64,000 nt of DNA from Phyllostachys edulis (Eukaryota > Streptophyta > Magnoliopsida > Poales > Poaceae), in NCBI GenBank assembly GCA_036346405.1, contig CM070548.1:71829739-71893738 (forward strand). The letters are read 5' to 3'. Made by a program: the position numbers and the translations under genes. Numbering within the stretch: the first letter of the stretch is position 1; each line of letters starts with the position of its first letter. The notes under the pieces are model-generated. The model searched no databases and had not been told where the DNA came from. It was given only the letters and a program-made list of their open reading frames with translations. Positions 25,060 to 36,313 of this stretch are shown piece by piece.

Positions 25060-25360
25060 TTGATGAGGTGGAGGCACATCCGGGTGTGGGATGAGAGGAA
25101 ATGCCGACGTGGAGCCATGTCCGGGCTAGGGAGGAGCGGAGGTCGCCCACGTGGCGCGTCCGGGCGAGGGAGGGTTAGCAGAGCTAGCTGTTTGTGTGAC
25201 ATGCGTGCCACCAAGAGGCGTCCGGTCTAGGAGTGTGCGGACAAGCCGCGTCCGGGCTAGGGGCGAGCGGACAGGGCTTGTCCCGGCGAGAGGCGAGCGG
25301 ACAGGCTTGTTTGGGCTAGAAAGGTGCGGAGGTAGCCACGTGTCGAGAGGAGGGAAGTCT
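25060..25360. repeat. GC-rich degenerate minisatellite
   Basis: Repeats of about 35 bp containing variants of CGTCCGGGCTAGGGGCGAGC and GGACAGGCTTGT. It corresponds in position to the GC-rich stretch of the 33.6-36.3 kb element. Confidence 0.7.
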
Positions 25361-25429
25361 GGTGCTAGGGATATGCCGCGGAGATGAAATCCGGGCGCGG
25401 GAGGCATGGTATTGGACCCGTGTCAGCTA

Positions 25430-25515
25430 CCGGTATGTCCGTAGTATCATTTTTAGCAATACGGCGTTGTAACAACTATTTTTGTAAAAAGCGACGCCAA
25501 CGGTGCTATTTAGGC
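25430..25515. repeat. Terminal-repeat-like block of a MULE-type element
   Basis: GTATCATTTTTAGCAATACG, then AACTATTTTTGTAAAAAGCG, then GCTATTTAGGCCAAAAACCC. It resembles 15795-15885 in layout and sequence. I infer it is the right end of the remnant that holds the 23.75-25.4 kb features. Confidence 0.45.
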
Positions 25516-26204
25516 CAAAAACCCTGAGACAAAATTATCATATTTTCTATCACAACATATTTGAAAGGCTACAAAATCATAATATGAAGCATGAATTTTC
25601 GATAAATTTACTTACTGGAGTACCATTTTCATGTACCAATCCAAATGTCTGCAAGTAAAATCGTTAAAAAGAGAAAATAGTAGGAGACATGCTTTAAAAG
25701 TTTCTTTCGCTGACTGGTGGGCCCGCACTCACGCCGCTTCGCCAGCGCCTACCCCACCCCTTCATCCTCTTCCTCCCTTGCCATCCCATCCCATCCTCTC
25801 CGATCCAAAGCAATCAAATCCCCCAAAACCCTAACCACAACCCTCTGCTCTGTTCTGCTCTCCATGAACCGCTAGGCCTCGCCTCCCCCGACTCTCTCCC
25901 GCCGGCCGCTCTCTTGTCCCCTCCGCCGCCGCCGCTTGCGGCCTCCCACCCCTCTCTGTCGGCCGCGCCGCCGGCGACGGCCATCCCTTGCACAGGAGCG
26001 GCGCGGCGATGTCGGGTCACCGCCCTTGCCCCGCTCAAGAGTGAATACACGCTCCCCCCGGATCTCCCGGTTCCGCCTGCTTAAGGTAAGGCCAGGCCGC
26101 CCCTTGCAATCGCTGCAGCAACTCTTAATGGGGATTGTTTGGGACCAAACAGTTGTGTGACTGCTGTTTGTTTCGTGTCTTAAGTTTCGGACGGAGAAAG
26201 GAAT
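25516..26204 (+). promoter_or_regulatory. Upstream and 5' untranslated region of the FAR1-like gene
   Basis: A pyrimidine- and CpG-rich stretch from about 25730 to 26060 is typical of a plant promoter and leader. A GT donor-like CTTAAGGTAAGG near 26080 and an acceptor-like TCTTAAG near 26186 suggest a leader intron. No clear TATA box was identified. The coding start is 26205. Confidence 0.45.
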
Positions 26205-29200
26205 ATGGTAGAGGAGTTGCCGGGGGAGCTGCCAATCGAGGACGCGGCCGCTTGTGCGGATGGGAAGAGCTCGGAGCTACCAGAGAATGGCGCATTGCTC
26301 AAGAATGGTGAAGAATCTCAGGTTAGAAATGTTTGGGGTTACTTTAAGTGTTAAGTTTTTATGTTTGCTGCTAAGTGCTAAGGAAACAATTTGTGATGCT
26401 TCGTTTGTTTGCTAGGATTTGGGAGGTAATTCCACGGCAGAGTTGCCGTTGCATGAGGGAAAAGAGGTGATCCTCGTTGATGATAACGACAGTGGGCAGG
26501 AAGATGATGGGAGGGTCAAGATTGATGAGAATGCCCCCGTGTCGGGTTGAGATTCAAAACTTACGATGACGCGCTACAGTACTACAAGCAGTATGCTGCG
26601 GATTCTGGCTTTTCAGCGATCATTTTGAAGTCATCGTACTTGAAGTCGGGGGTGTGCCGGAGGTTGGTGCTTGGATGCAGTCGAGCAGGGAGAGGGAGGG
26701 CAAATGCATGCTATCTGTCTAGAGAAACAGCGAAGATAAACTGCCCAGCTAGGATTTCGTTGAAGTTAAGGCAAGATAGATGGCTTCATATTGATGACGC
26801 TAAGCTCGATCACAACCATCCACTAAACCAATCCTCGGTGTCACTCATGAACTGTTACAAGAAATTGACAGATGCCAAGAATGGAGAAACTGCTTCTTGT
26901 TTAAAAGGACGCAGGAATGTTCCAATAGTTGACAAAGAGCAAGGGAACTTTACCGAGATAGGAAGGCTTAAATTCGGGGAAGGAGATGATGAGTACATCT
27001 ACAAGTTTTTTGGGAGCATGCAGAACAAGAATCCAAATTTCTTCTACTTGGTAGATTTGGACAAACAAGGGCGTCTAAGGAACTTGTTTTGGAGTGATGC
27101 TAGGTCACGGGCAGCTCATGACTACTTTGGTCGTGATGTTGTTTACTTTGACACTTCATACTTGACCGAAAAATATGATTTGCCACTTGTTTTCTTCACT
27201 GGGGTGAATAATCATGGTCAATCTGTTTTGTTTGGTACTGGTTTACTTTCAGATCTAGGTGCTGACAGTTATGCTTGGTTATTTAGAGCATTTTTGGCAT
27301 GTATGAGGGGTTGCTATCCGGATGCAATCATCACTGAGCATTACAATGCCATTCTAGATGCGATTAGAGAAGTTTTTCCGCAAGTTAAACACCGCTTTGT
27401 TTGTATCGTATTATGAAAGATGTGGCAGAGAACCTGAAAGAACATGCAGAATTCAAAACAATTAAGAAGGCACTGAAGAAAGTAACCTATGGGTCTTTGA
27501 AGACCCCAGAGTTCGAAGCTGAATGGAAGAAGATTATTCAGGAACATGAACTTGGAGAAAATGAATGCCTCGGTTCCCTATATGAGCATCGGCAGCTATG
27601 GGCACCTGCATATCTCAAAGACAAATTCTGGGCAGGTATGTCAATTTCACAGCGTGGGGAGTCTATTGCTTCATATTATGATGGGTTTGTGTACCCAAAA
27701 ACCTCGTTGAAGCAATTTTTCAGTAAATATGAGATGATACTAGAGAACAAGTACAAGAAAGAGTTGCAAGCAGATGAAGAATCCTCCCATAGAACTCCAT
27801 TAACTGTAACAAAGTTCTACATGGAAGAGCAGCTGGCCAAAGCCTACACAATCAACATGTTTAGGAAATTTCAGGATGAGTTGAAGGCAACAATGTATTG
27901 TGATGGTATGCCAACTAAAGTTGATGGCTCATTTGTTACTTTTGAAGTGAAAGAATGCTCATACATGGAAGATGGAAAGGAGACGGAGAGCAGGACCTAT
28001 GAAGTTTATTTTTGTAAGGAAGAGCTCATTGTTGAGTGTGAATGTGGTTTCTTTCAGTTCACTGGCATCCTATGTAGGCATGCATTGTCTGTGTTTAAGT
28101 TGCAGGAGATGTTTGAGATCCCATCAAGATATGTCCTTGATCGCTGGAAAAGGGACTATAAGAAATTGCATGCTTTGGCACATTACCCTAATGAAATGCT
28201 CCTTGGTGGTACAGTTGAGCGCCATGATTATTTGTTCACACAGTGTCGTCAGCTGCTCAATTTAGGGTTCATAACAGAGAGTAGGTACCTTGTTGCTCTA
28301 AAGTTACTGGGAGAAGCAGAAAGGGCTCTTCTGGATGATGGCCAATCTGCTAGAGAGAGGCAGCCAAGGCTTCTCTCATTTGAGGCTGAAGCACCTGAAA
28401 ATGGTCAAGGCCTTTTGAGTCCTCAGTTTTCAGAGGGTGTAAAGAATTCTCAGTCAACAAATGCAAAACGTCGAGGTCGGCCACCAAAGAAAGTTACAGA
28501 ATCTAACCCTGATACTGTGTTACGGCCAAATAAAGAACAGGTCCGTATTTTCTCAATTTGGGGGCCTAAAGAAGCCTCAGATAGCATATTTCTGTCTGTT
28601 ATATGAATATGCCTTTGTTGATTTGTGTATGTTCTGTTGAGCAGGATTTTCTACGGTCATCATTTGTGACAGATGAAACTAATATGATTCAAGGGACACC
28701 CTCAGCCTCCCATCTTGAAAGTCTTCACCTGGGAGTGCAAGGAGGCATTGATTTAATGGTACACAGTACTTTTTGTCTGCTACTGCTATTATTATTTGTA
28801 TTTATTTAAAAAAATCTTGTTGCGAACTTACACAGGAAGGAATATCTCCAAACCTGTCATTTAGTAATCATTTTGGAATGGATGTTAATCACCATCAAGT
28901 GCCCAGCCAACCAAGGATGATGCCGAACAATTTTATTCAGGTTTTAGCCATACAATTACACAGATCTCAATATTATTTCATAATCTTCTTTGTTTTCAAT
29001 TATTTAGTTCCTATATTATTAACAATGGGCTCATAATCCTCAAGTTCGTTTTATATATTAACTATTCTTTTCCCTGTCCATCTTTAACCTGTGCAATTAT
29101 CAACGCCTTTTCATTTTAAACATTTCAGGGCCAGGCAGATCCCCATGGGTTCGGAAATCAGTGGGTTTACAACCCAACGTTGCAGGTCTCTCTCTGTCTA

Positions 29201-29334
29201 TCTCTCTGTCTGTCTGTCTCCCTCTCTCTCTCAAAGTCACTCTTTTTTCTTGACTTTTAAGTCTCATACTGACTGATATGACCATATTGCAGGATAATTC
29301 AATGCTAAGAACTCCTATGCGAAGGGCAGGGTAG
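26205..29334 (+). CDS. FAR1/FHY3-related (FRS) transcription factor, frame broken at two homopolymers
   Basis: Six exons: 26205-26321, 26416-28540, 28645-28758, 28836-28940, 29129-29185 and 29293-29334, all with GT-AG borders and phase 0; about 853 residues. The N-terminal FAR1 DNA-binding domain covers about residues 84-176 (Cys 127, Cys 149, His 172, His 174 in DHNHPL). The MULE-transposase-derived domain covers about 270-400 (VVYFDTSYL, Asp 285; IITEHYNAI). The SWIM zinc finger has C-x-C near 581-583 and C-x-H near 593-595. An AT-hook RGRPPKK lies near 726, and the C terminus ends LRTPMRRAG. Family members are domesticated transposases acting as nuclear transcription factors in phytochrome A signalling and other processes. 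Two single-base losses occur, in a C-run at about 26533-26537 and a T-run at about 27392-27397. Apart from these every exon is open and conserved. In IITEHYN the usual aspartate after IIT is glutamate. Confidence 0.9.
29190..29235. repeat. Pyrimidine microsatellite in the last intron of the FAR1-like gene
   Basis: CTCTGTCTATCTCTCTGTCT followed by more CTGT and CT units inside the intron 29186-29292. Confidence 0.85.
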
Positions 29335-30765
29335 AACATGTTCTTTGCACTAATTATGGCAGTAGAATTTTAGGTATGGTGTCTGTTTATCCTTATCCAT
29401 CATATCATGATTTCCAGATTTTCTTAATGTTGCTGTGGTCATTCTGGGTTGTCTTATTTTTTTGCTCCATCTGCCAACATTCAAGAATTGTTCTTGTTTA
29501 AAATAGAAACTTCTTTCTTTTCGTTTCTAGAAATTATGCTCATGCTTGTTTACTGCAAGAAACTATGATGCACAGATACACGGATACGTCGACACGACAT
29601 GACACCGACACGGGGATTCACAATTTTCCCAAAAATACAAATACGGCGACACGACTATATATTTTTAAATAATAAGAATAAATTACACATGTATTATTTT
29701 TTATGTTTCTTCATGCTTGTCAAACTGATATAATGTAAAGTGTAAAGTAAACTCAGAATGTGTACCCCTCAAAGATGATCCTCGCCTCTTCGTTCTTCTT
29801 GCAGTCAATTCATGATATGTTCAATTGTTCATATGAATACCATTTGCAGAAATTAGAATTCCATTAACCTCGGAAAAATAGTTACATGATCAGCACAACA
29901 AGACTACAAAGATAACATGCATACTTGATTCTTGAACAATCAAAGCAATAGAATAACAACAATTGATAAGCGATAAAAATGTGAGTGTACTTCTGTTGAA
30001 CAATCAAACCCACACCTTTGCAATTTGTAGGTCTGTAATGACTTGGACAACACTTCTTGCACCCACTTCAATAACATCAATCAACTTCTCAGAAATGTAC
30101 TCCTTTGTCTTCACCTCGCTTTCAGTATTGATAGCTCACAAGAACATCGGAGCACCCTAAAAAATAGCGAGAAAGCCAATCATCATTTTATAATTGCAAA
30201 CATAAAACATCTAATTGAATCATGCTGAAGAGCATCAGTGCATCACTACATTCATTTATTTAGAGAATGAGAGTGAAGACTGAAGACTAGAAGAGTAGAT
30301 CAAGATCGCAGCATCAAGATCACTTACGCATCGGGAGAGGAGGAAGCGCGAGGAGGTGGTCGCCGGGGGCGTGAGGAAGAGGGCGGCGAGGAGGGTGGCG
30401 TGAGGAAGAGGGTGCTCGAGGAGGGACTATGCGAGGAGGAGGGTCTTGAGGAGGCGGAGGCTTGAGGAGGAGAGGAGGCTCTGAGGTGGCATGAGGAGGA
30501 AGGCTCTCGAGGAGGAGGAGTCTTGGGCCAAGCGCAGAGAGAGGTCTTCTGCAATGATCCGTGGCGCAATGAGGAGGGGTGCAAGGGAGGAGGCGCGGAG
30601 CCGGTGGCGAGTGATCCCGTGGCGGCGTGGCGAGGCCGATGGTGCGAGGAGGCGATGGAGAATTGTGGGAGGCGGCGTAAGTGAGGCAGACGTTGAGTCG
30701 ATCCGTGTTGGACACGACACTGAACGATAAGGCATGTCCGTATATGAGGTGTGAAAATGCATTTA

Positions 30766-30767
<2 letters not shown>
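29335..30767. other. Downstream region of the FAR1-like gene, partly repeat-derived
   Basis: The 3' untranslated region probably occupies the first few hundred bases. From about 29570 (ACACGGATACGTCGACACGA) to about 30735 (GTGTTGGACACGACACTGAA) the sequence looks like an inserted element seen in grasses, with GGATACG/GACACGAC-type ends. The purine-rich stretch 30320-30680 gives long open frames on the other strand that I regard as composition artefacts. Confidence 0.35.

Positions 30768-30860
<93 letters not shown>
30768..30860. repeat. TA microsatellite, about 93 bp
   Basis: Uninterrupted TA repeat. Its length may be unreliable in an assembly. Confidence 0.97.
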
Positions 30861-30864
<4 letters not shown>

Positions 30865-30869
30865 GGAAA

Positions 30870-31226
30870 ATGGTATGGTACTCTCAGAGATACGTACTCT
30901 CACTTCTCATATACCACTTAAATCATATAATGATACCTCTTTATCAATCTGAGCATACTCCAATAATGATTATAAGATACCCCAAAGTGAGTTTTATGAA
31001 AAAATTCATTAAAGTCCACCTTTTATAGCTAAAGTTGTGTATATACTTCTTTTATATATGAAAAATGGTATATAGCAAAAATAAAGGGCTCCAATGAAAA
31101 TTTTTCAATCAAGTCGCATTGGAGTATCTTATAATTGGTATTTAAGAATACTGAAAATAATAAAGAAGTATAATATATGTATTTAAGTGGTATATTCAAG
31201 GGAGTATGTACTCGGGAGTACGAAAT
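30870..31226. mobile_element. MITE copy 1 of a tandem pair
   Basis: The ends are inverted repeats of about 50 bp: the left end ATGGTATGGTACTCTC through CATATACCACTTAAAT, the right end ATTTAAGTGGTATATTC through GGAGTACGAAAT. The body is nearly identical to the copy at 31244-31615, with an offset of 374 bp. Confidence 0.75.
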
Positions 31227-31243
31227 GGGCATCCTATATGAAA

Positions 31244-31615
31244 ATGGTATGGTACTCCTGGGAGTACGTACTCCCACCTTTCATATACCACTTAAATCGT
31301 ATGATGATACCTCTTTATCAATTTGAGTATACTCCAATAATAATTATAAGATACCCCAAAGTGAGCTCTATGAAAAAATTCATTAAAGTCCACCTTCTAT
31401 TACAAATTTTGTGTATATACTTCTTTTATATATGGAAAAGGGTATATCGCAAAAATAAAGGGCTCCAATGAAAATTTTTCAATCAAGTCACATTGGAGTA
31501 TCTTATAATTGGTATTTAAGTATACTGAAAATGATAAAAAGTATAATATATCCGTTTAAGTGGTATATTGAAAGTGGGAGTATGTACTCCCAAGAGTACG
31601 AAATCGTTACCATAC
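31244..31615. mobile_element. MITE copy 2 of a tandem pair
   Basis: Starts ATGGTATGGTACTCCTGGGA and ends GAGTACGAAATCGTTACCAT. The terminal inverted repeat of about 55 bp contains the near-palindrome GGGAGTACGTACTCCC. It is in direct orientation with copy 1, about 17 bp apart. Confidence 0.78.
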
Positions 31616-33564
31616 ATAAATTTTCTTGTATACTTCAATATCTTTCTGTACATACAAACTCAGGTGCATGAAGTTCATTGCATTCCTCTGTAGAAAGTCC
31701 TTGGTTCTCAAGTTTTTCTAGCTTGGGATTGAGATGTGAGAGGGAGGGTGAATGATTATGATGTCTGGGTCACATACACGAGCGCTGTGAAGCCAGGAGT
31801 GGAGATGCATAGAGTTTGTGCATTTTTTCAAGTATAGACCTTATTTTACAATTTTGTTACATGGCGACTTCACAAATTTCCCTATGCACTCTACGCTGTT
31901 GTCAATTGTCGTGCTACCGTGTTTTGCTAGTTTTGGTAACAAACGTTACATACTTGAAACATACATTCTCCAAGCATAAATCTTGGAATGGACGTAGGAA
32001 AATAAACCTGAGAATCAGCAATATTGTAGCAGATCTAATGACATGCACTACATGGATGCTAATGTACAACGCTACATGGTTTTGAACCAGATTTTTGTTA
32101 GTATCATACATTCATACTGTTGGTCTTTTTTGTGCCTAAGATTTACTTGAAGGCTTGTGAATTGTGACACAAAATTGAATTGGACATTGAGTCAACTTGA
32201 GTTCTGCATGGAATGCCTTTTTTTTGCTTCCTTCACTCTTGAGCTAATAGTTGACTAGTTTTGGTAAGAATGGCCAGATTTTCAGTATGCATCGGAGTTT
32301 TGCATCAGCGGTTCCTATTTATCTGATGCCTTGTCCTATTTGACTGATTAAAAAGGTGTGGGAAGAATATTGTTTTTTTTCTTATTTAAAATAATTGCAA
32401 TCTTAAAAGCCTTGCAATTCTTCCCAGTAAAAGAAGCTTCTGTCATATACATTGCTCATGTCATTTTAGTTGTGCATTAACATCTCGGCTGGGCATTTGT
32501 CATTGAACTCCCTATGTAAATGTCAGGTACTACTTCTCTGGAGCTTGTAATTACTGCCTAAACTAACCTTGAGGATACTGAGGCGGTAGCACTCTACAAG
32601 GCACATTTGTTAACTTGGTAGAGGAATCCAAGGGATATCCATTTTAACATTTTTGTTATTCCTTACTGTTAGCTGCTGCTACTGGTCTGCCCAGATATTT
32701 TTGACTTTACGTTGTACATTGCATTAGTCCATCTGTACATTCATCGTCACAGATTAGTGGATTACAGGATGTCCGAGTGCTACTGCAAAGTTCATTGATC
32801 ACAACTTTTCTCAATACAATATCGCAAGTGCTACATTTTTTCCTTCCTATTATCTTTAGGGATTTTATCCTCTCTCTCTCTAACAAAAACTTAGTGGTTT
32901 CGTTATAAAACTAGATGCCATGGGCCCATGACTCATGGAGTGATGAGGTGTGAATTGCCACGTTTATTGTGGTCTGTTGCTGCATGCGTGTATTGTGGTC
33001 TGTTGCTATATGCTTGTACCTATGTGCTGCCATACCTGTTGCATACACGAGCAGCAGGGTGCAGGCTTGTATACCCTCCAAACTTGAAGTGCAGACCTTT
33101 CTATGTTTCGTGGAAAGCAGAACTTTTGAAAATTAATCCGTCTAAAAATATTAATCCTTGAGTCTGATAGGGGACAGGGTCTTTTACGTGGCACCTCTCA
33201 CAAAATCTGATGTGTCTATGGCAGAGCTGTTGCTTCGGTGGTTCTTGTTTCCATTTCTCAATGGTGATACAACCAACTTGTTGAGCGCAAATTCCTACGT
33301 TTCTTATGCAGTATAATAATTCCTCTGGACCGTCGCAAAAAATCTCTGTAAAATCATTTAGTAAGTTCTTAAAATTCCCAAGAAATCCCTCTTATGCAAA
33401 CATTTTCTAAGAGATGTACCATTTGAATCTTATGGTGCCGTTTCCATCTTGACCGAAGAACTGAACTCACGGCCTTACAAAAATAATCTACAGACTGGTC
33501 CAAATTCTTCAGCAATGAAATATAAGATTAAAAAACACAAATGAAATACTTATACTACAGATAA
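31616..33564. other. Intergenic, no gene recognised
   Basis: AT-rich unique-looking sequence with only short open frames and no recognisable domain. It may include sequence once belonging to the downstream region of the FAR1-like gene. Confidence 0.35.
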
Positions 33565-34405
33565 TTTTGGGGGAATTTTTGGCAGATACGGCACTTTTGC
33601 AACCCGTATTTGCAGTATTGACCACCGCAAACACGTATTTGCAAATTTGACACCGTTGCCGTACGGCCACCGTGCGGCAACGGCTCCCGTGCCGCCACAT
33701 GGCCCTCCCGTCGCCAGCACCAAGTTGTCGACGGCTGCCGTAGGCTTGAGAATGGCTCATGCACCGCCACGTGGTCACTTATTATTGCTAGGGTTTAGAG
33801 AAATTAGGTTTCACGACTATTTGTAGAAATTTTAAAATATTGCAAATGAATTTAAAAAATTATGAAATTTTATGTAGAGCCTCCCGACACAGTGTACTAT
33901 ACGGTGTAAATTTGATATAATCTTATTCGTTCATAATTTTTCTCGCAATTTCATATAAATGTACTGTTTGTACGAATTTGTAAATATAGAAATTGAGCTC
34001 CAAAAATTATGAATTTTATTTGAAGGCTCATCACGCAGTGGACTTGATTGTGTGCTGTTTGGACAATGTGATATGTGTTCTGGAATTGTCTCGAAAATTT
34101 AGGATTTAGGCCGCGAAAATTTGGATTTTAGGTTTCGGAAATTAGGGTTTCACGATTTCATGTGACTTGGAATGTATAGAAAAAAGCTGCATTGCAACTC
34201 CATTCGAGATGTCGACATACAATATGGTGCAGGAGTACACATATAATAACCAAAATACGCGTACAAATATAGCAAAATAAAATATGAATACAAATATACC
34301 CAAATATAATCGCATAACACGAGATATACCAAAGTCTAGATAAACTTGGGCATGGACCGGGATGAAGGAGGACGAGGTATTATCACATGTAACCTGATCA
34401 AATAT

Positions 34406-34672
34406 AACACTCTTTGTTAATTTAGCAGTCTACTGTGGATGATATTATTTAATATTGTATTGTACCACAGTCTAGATAAGTTTGTGCATGAACTAACTGA
34501 TGGAAATACGTGACATGCAGATCATATAACGATGTACCGTAACCTCCGACTCTGCGCTTCGAAGGCTATGGTACATCGTTATATGATCTGCATGCTACGT
34601 ATTTCCCTTAGTTGGTTCATACGCAATGTTATATATCATCCACAGAAAACTGATAAATTAACAAAGAGTGTT
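34406..34672. repeat. Long inverted repeat (hairpin) inside the MULE-like element
   Basis: The left arm 34406-34545 (ACACTCTTTGTTAATTTAGC onward) pairs with the right arm to 34672. The core ATGCAGATCATATAACGATG is perfectly repeated in inverse on either side of a loop of about 25 bases near 34555. The left arm has an extra segment of about 30 bases. It could be a nested MITE or a small-RNA-producing foldback. Confidence 0.88.
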
Positions 34673-35841
34673 CTATAGCATAAAAAATAGGTGTTTGCAA
34701 CTAGTCTCTGCGACAATCTATCTTTTCTTGGTGAGCTCACCTCATCACATAGTAGCACATTCGATGCATGTTGATTGGTGTTTGCAGTCTCTTCAAGCCA
34801 GTAGCACATTTGTTGTCTTCGACATTCCACATTTTCTAGACACACTGTTTTCTCTACAAGAATGCTGATACAGTCCAGTGTTACTTAGGTTAATACCAGG
34901 AAATGGAACTCTGGTTGCATCTATAGGAAAGCTGATGTAATCCACATTGGAGTTGGACAGGCTGCATGATATAAAGTCCAATAGCGAGTGCCCCTTGTCT
35001 CGGGGCTGTTATTGAACGATGTGTGCAACTAGTCTCCGCGGCGCCTTAGCGAGTGCCCTTGTCTCAGTGCAGGTGATCGCCTCGATCACTACTTTCTTCG
35101 TCGTTGGCTCCGTGATGAACTCTCTCTTGGATGCAGCTTCGCAGCTCGTGAATATTCATCGCGTGGAGCCCCTCCGCTCGAACCACCTTGTACTAGCATC
35201 TTGTCATGTCCAACCCATCGAGTTTGACCCGTATGAGACCATCGCTGTAAAACACTAGCGAGTCTTGCATGTTCGAAAATACCTAAAGATACAACAACTC
35301 CATCCGCTATTACCTAAAACACTAACAAGTCCAACCCATATGTGTAATTAAATATGGCAGATTGCATGCAAAGTGATGGATTACATATGTGTAATTAAAC
35401 ACGAATAATTACCACTAAACTTACTAATTACGACTGATTAATTACCTCTAAACTAACTAATTACGATTGATTAATTACCACTAAAAATTACTAGTACTTC
35501 ATTTTCCCTTATTTAATATGCCGTAATGATGACTACTAAACTAATTACGATTAATTAATTACAACTAAACTAATTCATTACTAGTGAACTAAGTAATTAC
35601 GACCAGCTGACTAAGATTGGTTAATTATGACTACGGTAATAATGGCAAAAGCATCCGACAAATTATCTGCCCTTCGTGAGAGTAATAAAAAAGGTCGAGC
35701 GACGAGCAACGAGAAGCAAGAAAATAGTTTAACCTTCTAATAAAATTAATTATGTTATGTTCTCTGAGTTCTCAGCGACGAGCGCAAGAACGAGAATCGA
35801 AACGCAAATGAGATGAGCGAAGAGCGAGTGCCAGAGTTCGG

Positions 35842-35849
35842 TATTTATA
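35842..35849 (-). promoter_or_regulatory. TATA box-like site in the MULE-like element
   Basis: TATAAATA on the minus strand, preceded by a GC-rich region and followed by a CT-rich leader-like segment, as in plant promoters. The same architecture occurs around 24911-24918. Confidence 0.5.
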
Positions 35850-36313
35850 GCCGAGCGAAGGAGGAGTCGCCGTGTTGGCGCCAGAATTTCTGGACAAGGC
35901 GACAGATGTGCGGAGGAGGGAGGAGGTACGGTGGGAAAGATAGCCACCGTGCGGTTTTTTAATTCTCCGTGGAACATCCCGTGTGTGGTGAGAGGGGTGG
36001 TGGTGGAGGGAGGGCCTGGAGGAGGGGCGATGGCGAGGAGGAGGGAGGCGACGTGGCGGGGCATGGGCCGTTGCCGCACGACCGCCCGCGGCAACAACTA
36101 CCGAGTGGGCAAGGGAGGGGAGGCCACGTGGTGGCGGGAGCCATTGCCACACGGCCGTCGTGCGGCAACGAGCTACGTGTCAGGCGGGGAGGGCTTCCGC
36201 TCGGTGGCTGTGCGGCAACAAAGCCATATTTGGAAATACGTGTTCACGGTGATCAATACTGCAAATACAGTTTGCAAAGTTGCCGTATCTGCCAAAAAAA
36301 TTCCTTTTGGGGG

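Larger units (their letters stand above)
33574..36304 (-). mobile_element. MULE-like element, about 2.7 kb, with 9-bp target duplication
   Basis: Long terminal inverted repeats: the left end AATTTTTGGCAGATACGGCA, continuing through GTATTTGCAGTATTGACCAC, matches the reverse complement of the right end to 36304. TTTTGGGGG occurs at 33565-33573 and again at 36305-36313, a 9-bp target duplication typical of Mutator-like elements. No transposase frame is visible. On the minus strand a GC-rich subterminal region is followed by TATAAATA (35849-35842), a leader-like stretch, the TAATTA repeat tract (35390-35640) and an unassigned GC-richer segment (35019-35258). I infer a non-autonomous element carrying a promoter and foreign or accessory sequence. 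Confidence 0.8.

Noticed and set aside
30320..30762. Pro/Ser-rich minus-strand frames of 86-131 codons
   Set aside because: The purine-rich plus strand gives open frames in several phases; composition artefact.
30681..31028. Open frame with a long alternating Tyr-Ile run
   Set aside because: Translation of the TA microsatellite.
35019..35258. 79-codon plus-strand frame with a hydrophobic middle
   Set aside because: Lies inside the MULE-like element on the strand opposite to its promoter; no family motif seen.
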